Below, piece after piece: positions 37,472-46,625 of a stretch of DNA of 64,000 bases. Source of the DNA: Diatrype stigma (Eukaryota > Ascomycota > Sordariomycetes > Xylariales > Diatrypaceae); assembly GCA_022225965.2 (NCBI GenBank), contig JAKJXP020000009.1, positions 62,001 through 126,000 on the forward strand, given 5' to 3'. The position numbers were made by a program, and so were the translations under genes. Position 1 is the first letter of the stretch. Every line of letters starts with the position of its first letter. The notes under the pieces were generated by a model. It saw only the letters and a list, made by a program, of their open reading frames with translations, was not told where the DNA came from and did not search any database.

Positions 37472-40043
37472 ATGGGCGATCCATTGTCCGTGGTCGCGAG
37501 CGTGATCGCCCTATGTCAGGCGACAGCCGCCATCTTCAAGGGTGCCCAGATTGTTGCGAGCCTTCCGAAAGCGCCAGCTGAGTTTCATGATCTGCTGAAC
37601 CAGGTGAGCCCTAGCAGTGCTGCTTGCTCCCTTGGTCTGTAACGGGATGTTGACCAGCAAACCGCGACAAATCTAGTTGAACACGACCTGCCTCCTGCTA
37701 GACGACGTCCACACGACGCTGGCGGACATCATCTCGCCAGCGTCCCCCTGCCGGGTCCGCGACTTGCGCTTCGCTACCATGGCAGTGGGCGATCTTGAAG
37801 CGCGCGTTACGGACCTCAACAGATTCGTGACGGAGGTCGTGGACAGCGCGAAAGGGCGGGACAAGAACGGGCGCCTGCGCATCCCCAAGGTCAAGTGGCA
37901 GTTCCAGCAAGACCTTGTCCGGCAGCACCGCGATGCCATACGCAATGCCCGGTCAACCGTAGTAGAAGCCCTCCAGCTCCTGCAGACGCGGCAATTGTGA
38001 GTGAGCTCCAGGCACGAAATTTGTTGGCGGTCGACTAACATTCGGATTTTAGGTTGGCACAAGGCCATACGATCGTCTCTATCCAGTCTACGCTCAAACC
38101 CATGCTGGAAGGCGGTCCGGCGAGAACGGCAAGCTTAGGTTCACTCAAAGGAGGCTCTGCCGACACGCTGGCGCTGTCCAGGGCAGCAACCGGAACCCGC
38201 CCGGAGGACGAGAATAGAGTCTACCAAGTCGAGGCCATGGTTCAAGGGCGATGCCCACCTCTATGCAAATGCCAATGCCACAAGATCCAGACCTCTCGAA
38301 GCCCCGACTTCATTTCCAATCTCGTCGGCAGGCTTGTGTTGTCTTATAACACCGTTCCGATATGGGGGAAGCCGTCTTGCACTTTGCGTACATGTCGGCG
38401 GGTGCCGAAGAAGTCTGCGAAGATCAACTACACTTTTCCGTCTTGGGTTCTGAAACGCGCAGTCCATATATCCCTATCGGCTGCGAATACGAGAAGTCTC
38501 GGCTTGCAGATAGATTTTCCTCGGATAATCCCATCCAACAGTAAGGTCATCTTCGCCATCAGGGATGGCTTGTTGGTCACATTGCTATTTTTCATTGATG
38601 CAGGGATGGCCTCTCTCATAGATGTGGATGAAAATGGAGTTAGTCTCCTCACTGTAAGTGAGAAGACCTACAAAAATAACGACAGCACGTTTACTAAACT
38701 CGCCAAACAGATTTCGATCCTTTCTGGAAAGTGGGACCTGGTAGAATTTCTCTTCTCCCAGGGGGCAGACGTGACTCTGCGCGATATGTTCAGAAGGTTG
38801 AGTAACTTGTGTGCCCATTCTATAGACACTGTAGCTAATTCAGGGAAGATCACCCCTATTGGAAGCCAAGCGGAATTTGCTCGTATATAGCCAAGTCACC
38901 AACTGGAAAAATCGTGATATATGTGAGAGAATTGCCAGATCTCAGGGTCAAGACGATTATGATTCAACAATCCTCCACGACGTCGTTATGGGAAAGATAC
39001 AGATGGATCTGCATACAGCCATTTGTGCTGCGCCTTCCGTGAATGCGCTGGATGGGCATGGTATGGCCCCTATCCACTGGGCTGTATTCAATGAGTCTTC
39101 CAACAATCGCCTCGCGACTATTGGTCTGCTACTTGAGAACGGAGCCGACGTGAACCTTCAGAATACTATGGGCGAATCGGCCCTCTTACTCGCGATCCGG
39201 TTCTACGCCCTGGAACTAGTTGAGTTTCTCATGAATGCAGGCGCTGATGTTAATCTATGCGATCTCTACGGCAGTGACCCTTTGATGGCGGCGACCTCTC
39301 GCTCACAGCTCGAATCCATCAGATTGCTCATAGAAGCCGGTGCGGGTGCTCAACATGTGAACAGAAACGGGATGAACGCGTTGCATTTCTTTGCGGTATA
39401 CACCTGCTTTGATGCGGACGATGTAGCTACGATAGGGCACCTTCTAGTACAAGCTGGAGGACAACTCGAAGCGCGCGACGAACGCAGGCGTACACCACTG
39501 ATATTGGCCGTGTCATGCAATAACGTCATGTCGTTCCAGACTCTATGCCGCCTAGGCGCAAAAGTAGACGTCTTGGATGCGGACGGCCTCACGGTGTTAC
39601 ACCACGCAGCACGCTTCGGCACATGGGAGCTCTTCACCGCACTTCGGGAGATTGTTTCAGACCTTTGCGTGGATCCCGATGTAACTGAAAATTATCACCA
39701 ATACACGGCAATGCAGAATTTTGAATGGCGAATAAGTCTCCGGGAGTTACCAGAGGAACAGCGAACTCTCGAAACGTTGGGCATATTCGAGGTACCCCTA
39801 CTCAGTGAAGATGAAATCAACTGTTTTTGGGAGTTGATAGATGAGATACGCGAAGTTCACAATTTTCCGGAGGGGAGGTCTTCTCGCCAGCAAACCTTGG
39901 ACAAGGCGCCTATGCCGGGAGCCTGGCTTTCCGACGCAGAGGGGACGGGCGGAGAAAGTGAGGGAGAGGATGAAGCGAGCAGCGAAACATCTGACGGAAG
40001 TGGTGACGAAGATGAAATCTGGGAAGCGGCATCCGAGTCCTAG
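37472..40043 (+). CDS. NLR-like protein: Helo-like N-terminus, Cys/His module, ankyrin repeats
   Basis: Exons 37472-37603, 37677-37996, 38053-38796 and 38849-40043 join in phase to 796 residues. Residues 1-45 (MGDPLSVVASVIALCQATAA and on) resemble the Helo-like N-terminal domain found on fungal STAND/NLR proteins, followed by a helical region. Residues 218-265 hold a Cys/His cluster (CPPLCKCQCH, then C260 and C265) and a conserved hydrophobic block around FPSWVLKR. Ankyrin repeats run from about 365 to 670, for example LLENGADVNLQNTMGESALLLA and FLMNAGADVNLCDLYGSDP, in pieces. The C-terminal 35 residues are acidic. There is no NACHT or NB-ARC domain. The last splice (donor GTTGAG at 38797, acceptor at 38848) was chosen because it alone restores frame and gives RRSPLLEAKRN in repeat register; it needs cDNA support. 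A role in non-self recognition is only inferred. Confidence 0.82.
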
Positions 40044-40620
40044 CTTGAGAACGCCTTTTGCAGTTTGGGACACACCGTGTTAATGGTTTCGGGTGTTGAT
40101 CTTGATTCCCTTAACCTCTGTTCCCGTTGGAATATTTTGGATGATGCTATATGAACACAGACGTTTATTGACAGTCACGAAGCCTGTGACTTGGTTATTC
40201 GGTGGTATATTTCCACGCCTCGGCTAAGTAGGACCTTTCTTTTCGGGGCAGATAGCACCGATTGATAGGGTTGACCCAGAGTACAGAAGAGAACACACCC
40301 CCTTGTTGTGAATCTCCTGCGAGAGTATGAGTGTGAGTATCTCGAGTATATCTCCGAGAGTATCAAGCCATAAGGTACTCGTTATAACTGTATATTACTT
40401 GCCATTTATCTACACATATGTAGTATTGATTATCCTCGAAAGCCTACGCATGTACAGACGCTTCAGACGCTTATTGTTAAGACTTCTAAAAACTCTGACA
40501 ATTCTTTTTTATTCCCTGGTACGACCATATTTAGAAGAAATCGCTTGAAAGTACCCATGACCAGCTCTTGAACAAGTAGGGATGTCGCACCGCCTCCAGC
40601 TGCTAACTAGCTACCCCACG
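40044..40620. other. Intergenic between convergent genes
   Basis: This is shared 3' flank of the Helo-ankyrin gene and the omega-amidase gene. It is A+T-rich around 40390-40510. No gene is supported. Confidence 0.65.
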
Positions 40621-41664
40621 CTACTGCGGCGTGCCCGGCTCATCGAAGCGGATGCTCCCCTTGCTGACGTCGGGGTAGACGTCGAAGCGGCGCTGGGAGT
40701 AGAGGGGGATGCCGCTGCGCGTGGCCTCGAGGGCGGCGCCGTCGAGCTCCCAGCTGACGATGGCCTCGGCCTCGGCGGCCTCGACGACGACCTGGGCCAT
40801 GGGGTCGACGACGAGGCTGTGGCCGTAGGCGCGGTAGTGCGCGCCCGGGTCCGGGTCGCGCGCGGGGCTGCACAGCGCCACGTAGACCTGGTTGTCCATG
40901 GCGCGGGCCTGGCCCTGCAGGCGCCAGTGCAGCGGGCCCGTCGTCAGGTTGAAGGCCCCCGGGTACACGAGCGCGAAGCAGCCGCGCCGCGCCGCGATCG
41001 TCGCCAGCTCCGGGAACCGGATGTCGTAGCAGATGGCCACGGCGATCCGGCCGTACCCGGGGAGGTCCACCAGCGTGATCTTGTTGCCGGGCGACAGCAC
41101 GTCGCTCTCGCGGAACGTGATCTTGCCCGGGATGTCGATGTCGAACAGGTGCACCTTGCGGTGGCTGGCCAGCAGGGCGCCGTCCGGCCCGAACACCAGC
41201 GACGTGTTGTAGTACTTCTTCGCGGCCGGGTCCGGGTCCGCCTCGGGGATCGACCCGCCGATCAGGAACGTCCCCGTCTCGGCGGCCATGGCCGAGAGCG
41301 CGTGGTACGACGGCGACTGCTCCTTCGAGGGCGGGCCCGGCAGCAGCGTCTCGGCGTAGGTCGGGAAGAAGTCGCAGCCGTAGGGCGAGTTGAAGCACTC
41401 GGGCAGGACGACGATCTTGGCGCCGCCCCGGGCGGCCTCGACGACCTTCTCGCGCGCGTGGGCCAGGTTCGCGGCCTTGTCGAAGCCGCTGGCGAGCTGG
41501 ACGCAGGCCAGCTTCACGGGCTGCTTGAGCACCGGCGATGGGGTGGACGTCGTCATGGCGCGGAGCAGTGGTCTGAAGCTCGGGTTCGAGGTTACCGTTC
41601 GGGTAGTGCGCCTAGATAGCAGAGATCGGGTGAAGACGCTCAGAGTCCTGAGGGAAGGGATCAT
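40621..41664 (-). CDS. Omega-amidase / Nit2-type carbon-nitrogen hydrolase
   Basis: A single exon encodes 347 residues. The nitrilase-fold catalytic triad is visible: Glu89 in VVLPECFNSPYG, Lys170 in HRKVHLFDID and Cys212 in AICYDIRFPEL, with a second conserved glutamate in TFRESDVLSPG. This pattern and YNTSLVFGPDG, NLTTGPLHWRLQGQARAMDNQ identify the Nit2/yeast Nit3 branch, which deaminates alpha-ketoglutaramate and alpha-ketosuccinamate, clearing by-products of glutamine and asparagine transamination. The first 36 residues are Arg/Ser/Thr-rich without acids, as in a mitochondrial presequence, and Met37 starts the core protein, so cytosolic and mitochondrial forms from two starts are plausible. 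The ORF has strong G+C-rich codon bias. The Nit2 branch is clear; substrate is from family knowledge. Confidence 0.95.
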   Translation of the reverse strand: MIPSLRTLSVFTRSLLSRRTTRTVTSNPSFRPLLRAMTTSTPSPVLKQPVKLACVQLASGFDKAANLAHAREKVVEAARGGAKIVVLPECFNSPYGCDFFPTYAETLLPGPPSKEQSPSYHALSAMAAETGTFLIGGSIPEADPDPAAKKYYNTSLVFGPDGALLASHRKVHLFDIDIPGKITFRESDVLSPGNKITLVDLPGYGRIAVAICYDIRFPELATIAARRGCFALVYPGAFNLTTGPLHWRLQGQARAMDNQVYVALCSPARDPDPGAHYRAYGHSLVVDPMAQVVVEAAEAEAIVSWELDGAALEATRSGIPLYSQRRFDVYPDVSKGSIRFDEPGTPQ

Positions 41665-42356
41665 GGCGGGCGCATCGCGTAACCGTCGGGAAATCGGGTG
41701 CCAGCCGTGCCTGCGAGATCGGGAACTGGAGGGGGAGATTGGCTGGGGAAGCTTGGCTGGGGCAGACGAGATTGGCTGGGCTGGCTGGGCACCGGGAAGC
41801 GGACCGATCGTAGTGGGGTCGGATTATGTGATGTCACTGCTCCGATCATGATATATATGCACATATAGGGGTATGCCTATAATGCTGTATATAAGTAGTT
41901 AAGAGAGCCCCTGAATTGATGGAGAAGGTATACCGGCCTGGTCGAGGGCCTGGTCGAGGCGCATCGTTTTCCAACTTGATTTTAACAGGAATATACATAC
42001 CTCTGCTGAAATGCTTTCTATAGCCGTCTTTGGATTCACTACCTACCAATAAAGGAAGCGGTTCCTCCAAAAAATACGTAGAAAAGCTTGGCCGAGCATT
42101 TACCTGGTTTCAAGGGCGCAACTGAAAAACAGCCAGTCATCACGTTCAAGACCTGGAATATGACTTCGGGGGTATCATCGTGTATCTAGCCATCCTAATT
42201 TTGGCCTTTTTTACAGTTTCTCGGGTTCTGGACACTAAGGCTTCTGCGGCGTTGACTCGTAAGAAGAGTCCACGCTGGCACTGCCGGACTCCTTAATCTT
42301 AACCCCCTTTAACGATCAACAACACCATTTTTTATAGCTCTTCATAATAACAAGCT
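41665..42356. other. Intergenic: omega-amidase promoter, GAR transformylase 3' flank
   Basis: No coding frame is supported. The proximal 150 bp contain repeated TTGGCTGGG words (41740-41790), possibly promoter sequence. The rest is unremarkable. Confidence 0.6.
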
Positions 42357-43182
42357 TCATTTCCCGCCTCTCGCTTCCAATATCTCCCGTACCACCTTCG
42401 CAGTCGCTTCCACGATCAGCTCGTGTTCATGTGAATGTATCCTCTCCTCCACCTGCGCGAGCTCGTCTCCCTCCTGGAATTCGATCTCCCGCACCAGTAT
42501 GGGATCGCCCCGGTCCACCTTCAGGACGACGTAGTGGACCATGATGCCGGTGCGCGTGATCTTGCCAGCCTTGAAGTCCTCGAAGGCACGTTCTATCGCG
42601 CCCGCGCCATCGTATTGCCCTGCCGAGAATTGTGAGTTGTGACTTCTCTCTCATGCCCACCTACCTATATACAGTCTTGTTTTTTTCTTTTTCCTCAAAA
42701 CCACATCATCACCACCACCACCACGAAGAGTTGACGATTAGGTACTCACCGGGTAGCGCCGGGTGCAGGTTGATGACCTTGATGCCGACCTTCTCTAGCG
42801 GCTCCAGGAACGTGCGGCCGAAGACGTGCATCCAGCCGGCGAGGACAACGAGCTCGGGCCGCTCGCCCTCGGGCGCGCCGAGGACCTTCTCGGCCAGCGC
42901 GGCGTCGTACCGCTCCCGCGCGTCGCGGACCCGCGCCTCGTCCTTCTCGCCCTTGGCCAGGAAGCCGTTGCTGATCAGGTTGAAGTACTCCCACGGGATG
43001 CCGGCGCGCTCGGCCCGGGTGGTGGCGTACGCCTTCGCGCGGTTGACGACCAGGCGCACGATCCGGCTGCGGGGGATGCGCCCCTCCGGCGCGGCGACGT
43101 TGTCGATGAGCGCTTGGAAGTTGGAGCCGTTGCCCGAGGCCATCACCAGGATCCGGCACGGCGACTGCTGTTGGTCTGCCAT
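42357..43182 (-). CDS. ade8: Phosphoribosylglycinamide formyltransferase (GAR transformylase)
   Basis: Two exons, 43182-42750 and 42619-42357, join to 231 residues. The enzyme adds the formyl group of 10-formyltetrahydrofolate to glycinamide ribonucleotide, step 3 of de novo purine synthesis. The N-terminal phosphate-binding loop ILVMASGNGSNFQAL is at 11-25. The catalytic residues correspond to Asn138 and His140 in KVINLHPALPG and Asp180 in VHYVVLKVDRGDP, at the spacing of bacterial PurN (Asn106, His108, Asp144). The 130-nt intron begins right after the HPALPG motif and exon 2 restores QYDGAGAIERAF. It is the monofunctional form typical of fungi, equal to yeast Ade8; the symbol is by family. 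Confidence 0.95.
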
Positions 43183-43822
43183 GTTTCTGCGTCGGGTTTT
43201 CTTCTTTCTCCCTTTATATGCTTCCGACGAGTGAGTACGGGTGAGTGTGAAGTTAAATAAAATAAAGAATGAATATCAATGAAGCCCCGTACCGTCGAGG
43301 ACAACCGAAAAGACCGCCCGAAAAAAGCTTACGGTGCCCACTTTTCTCCGCATGCTGACCAGAATTAACAGCGCACTACAGAGCGTTTTAGTACATAACC
43401 TCCCTACTACTAAGCGCTAGAACTCCCTATAAGTGCCTATGCTATGCCTCAATCTCACACCAAGTACCGGCAATCTACGCCCCTTTAGAGCCCCCCTGTA
43501 ATGACAAGTCACATCAAACCTACATAATCAGTCTCGGAACTTTGCTTCCAACCTTGGAATCATTGAAAGTGGAAGGTAGAATTGGTACATTAGTCGAACA
43601 TTGAATTGGCACACCGGTGAAACCGGATAGAATGTAGTTGTTAAGCTCGAGTGTCTTCGCAGCCAGGTCTCAATATCTCCCACAAAACCTCGAGTCCTTC
43701 GTGCGACCCCCTAGCCAGTTCACCGCCACAGGTGAATCGTGGCTTCTTATCTCGTAGACTTAATTCGCATGCCTTAGTTCATCTATGAGATCGCCAATTG
43801 CTTAAAATGGCTCTTCTTAAGG
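43183..43822. other. Intergenic
   Basis: This is the promoter of the GAR transformylase gene and the 3' flank of the sulfoxide reductase gene. Nothing coding is seen. Confidence 0.65.
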
Positions 43823-44606
43823 CTACCAATCGCAGCCCTTGGCAAGTAATCCTGCCAGTTTCTCCAGGTATCTCTGGTCGACCTCATCGAACCCGTTGAC
43901 TTCGGCACAGTCGACATCGATGATAGCCACCAGCCTCCTCGCCTCGGCGTCGCCTACCACAATCGGCACCACAATCTCGCTCCTGCTGTCTGCGTCGCAC
44001 GCTATGTGCCCAGGGAACTGCTCCACGTTAGGTACCAGCTGTGTAGTCTGCTCGGCGGCCGCCGTGCCGCACACCCCCTTTCCGAACGCGATCACCTGAC
44101 ACGCGACCTTCCCTTGGAATGGGCCCAGGACAAGTTGTAGACCAGACGTATCCTTAGGGTCGAGCGTGTAGAAGCCTGTCAAGGAACGTGAGCAACGAGG
44201 TTCGGATGCCTTGGGGGATTTCATGCGCCTACCTGCCCAGTTCACGTTATTGCTAGGCGAAGGCAGCGATTTGTATGCGTGCCATAAAAGCGATGCCGCG
44301 TTGGCTAGGTTGCTAAAGAGTCTCAGAAAAGGAGACTTCAAGTGGAATTAACAACCCCTTGGCTTACCAGACCTGGATATGAAAGCATGTGAGCAAGTGT
44401 TCGATCTCTAAGCAAACCCCCAAAATAGGGGCCGGCAGCTATTACTGACCCAGTTTCTCTGCCCATCAAAAAGGCCCTCGGCTTGGAGCAGGACTTGCTC
44501 ATATGCTTGGTCCTTCGTGGCGCCGTCGGCGAAGTTCGATGCGTCAGCGTGCACCTATCACGTGAGTCAGGGTTGGTCAGATAAGCCATCGGGTCGACCG
44601 TACCAT
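43823..44606 (-). CDS. Free methionine-R-sulfoxide reductase (GAF domain)
   Basis: Five coding exons are proposed: 44606-44604 (ATG only), 44554-44450, 44372-44368 (5 nt), 44312-44233 and 44175-43823, giving 181 residues, close to yeast YKL069W. The enzyme reduces free L-methionine-R-sulfoxide with thioredoxin. It is a single GAF domain; the three redox cysteines are Cys90 (KVACQ), Cys100 (KGVCG) and Cys124 (HIACD), with the 10 and 24 spacing of the yeast enzyme. The block NWVCNLANAASLLWHAYKSL is rebuilt only if the 5-nt exon GTCTG is spliced in, between CCAG and GTAAGC. The start MVHADASNF needs the ATG-only first exon. An alternative without the microexon would start exon 4 at TCTCCT (NWSPFLRLFSNLA) and break a conserved motif. 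Family call firm; tiny exons inferred. Confidence 0.9.
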
Positions 44607-45388
44607 CCTCGAGGAGCCAGCGTCACTCTAACAAGAGACGGGGATTGAACGGATATAGTGCCTCTAGCCGGCGAGAGGGTACTCCAATAGGAGAAGTTAT
44701 CGGCACAGCCGTTGTCTCGTGTAGGCCGCAGCAGATGGTGCGATACCTAATAACTGCCGCGCGGAAAGGGAGGGAAGAAAAAATTATGCGAGGCAATCTA
44801 CTACTTAGTTACCTACTAAACTGCTAGACCTGCTAGAGCAGACCCCAAAGCACGCGATCGTCAGGGACCCATCACGCTACCAAGACGGGACGATCCGCCA
44901 ATTATGGGCCGAAGAAAGACATGCTTCGGGCTTCAACGGCTCAGAAGCTACAGTCTCCTCTTCCGAGACTTTATACGGATACAGTTGATTGGCATATACA
45001 GGTTAGAACGCCACAGTCAGTGATGATGCGCATTATCTAGCATACACTTGCGACTGACAACTGTTACTCCCTATTCGCCATTGGGCAATAGTCTAGTTAC
45101 CAGCTTCTATGGTTCCATTCAATATCAGATAGACCAAGGCATCTAGGTCATGCATGACCCTGAGTCCAAGTCACTCCTTCAATGTGGTGAACATGAGGCC
45201 TTTTCTCAAAATACTGAAGATCTATCGCTTATGTCGGTACTGATTACTCCCTAGTTCAGTTGCTATCCTTGTTATATGAAGATATTTACTGTTACCATAA
45301 CATCATCCTCACCTCATAAGAAGAGGTTTCCATTCTTTCCATTAGACCCTATTTTCTTGTAACATCTTCATTAGGTATTAAATAATCG
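44607..45388. other. Intergenic
   Basis: This is sulfoxide reductase promoter on the left and the 3' flank of the membrane protein gene on the right. The DNA becomes A+T-rich after 45000. No gene is recognised. Confidence 0.6.
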
Positions 45389-46625
45389 TCATCTATGAGG
45401 GTAGCGCAGCACTTTTATATTTCTCTCGAACTCGCCCTCCAGTTCCATTCTCCGCTGTATCCTCTCGTTAACCCCCGACAACCGCGTCGGCGTCGTCCCT
45501 TCCATCTCACCATGAGGGACAGTAACTCCGTACGCCGCCGAGTATGCAGGCCGCTCGGCTGAGTAGCCATCAACACCGACGCCAACACCGCCAACACCGG
45601 CACTGCCAACACCAACCCCACCCCAGTTCTGCTCCACCGGGTAGTGCAGCGTCTCGACTCTGGGATTCGCGTCCTGGACGACGGCCTCGGGAGCGTATTG
45701 TCGAGATGATGACTGCGAGCTCGAAACCGACCGACTACCTCCGCCGCCGCCGCCGCCTCCGCCACTTAGATCCTTCTCTACAAGAGGAGGAGGATGATGA
45801 TGCAGTGGTCGCGCCGCCTTCCGCGCCCTGTACATCATGAGCACGCCGGCGCCGAGCGCGACCAGCCCTGTCACGCCCAGGGATACGCCGATACCGATGC
45901 CGATCTTGGCAGCGTCAGTGCCGAATGGTCCGCTGCCTCGGCTCGACGCATCGACAGGTGCGGTCTGGGAGCTGGCAGCCAAGGCGACAGAGCCGGTGCC
46001 CGTCGTCGTCCCTGTCTCTCCGGCGAACTTCCATCCGTTGATCTGCACCCCCACGACCGATGTCGCGGTCGCGGCCGTAGACGTTTGCGTGGCCCAGCTC
46101 CCGTCCTGGTCTCTCGCGATGTAAGACAGAACGTCGCCCTCGGCGACCTGGGAGGTGCACTGGCCTGTGCCTCCTTGGCTCATGATCTTCCCATCGTACT
46201 CGTAGCCCCTGTGAAGGTTTAGGTTATGAGCTTGCTTGCTACCCAGACAGACAACACAACGTCACATGGGCGGGCAGAAATAAAGTTGAGACTCACGATG
46301 GGCAGCAAGCCACCAGCGTGCTCGAGGGGTCCTGCGCGCGCTGCGTAGCGGTGTAGTAGTCCTCGGGACAGGTGACCGGCCCCAGGCTGACGACGGTCTC
46401 GGTGTTGGGGCCGAGCCGCTCTTGTAGCCACCAGGTCGTGACCGCCTTCGGGTGACACGTCACGTCCGGCGATGCCGTCACCCCGTACCCCGGGTCGTAG
46501 CCGGCAATGATGTTGTCGTGGTAGTTCCACAGCAAACCGGCACAGTCCGGATTGCCCGCCCAGGCGGTCTCGAGTGGTATCCAGGAGGTGACCACGTTCC
46601 CGTTCGTCTCTGGCAGTCGGTTCAT
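45389..46625 (-). CDS. Predicted single-pass membrane protein, function unknown
   Basis: Exons 46625-46297 and 46208-45389 join in phase to 382 residues. The first 200 residues are polar with scattered Cys and Trp (for example NPDCAGLLWNYHDN and ACCPSGYEYDG), followed by a Ser/Thr/Ala-rich stalk. One hydrophobic helix lies at about 211-234 (IGIGIGVSLGVTGLVALGAG) followed by the basic stop-transfer RARKAAR. The cytosolic tail has poly-Gly and Ser runs and Gly/Val repeats. The layout (Cys-containing ectodomain, Ser/Thr stalk, one helix, disordered tail) is common to many fungal surface proteins, including wall-stress sensors, but no named domain is recognised. No signal peptide is present at this start; a missing upstream exon is possible. 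Confidence 0.75.

Noticed and set aside
40582..41619. 345-codon plus-strand frame opposite the omega-amidase gene
   Set aside because: Antisense shadow without recognisable domains.
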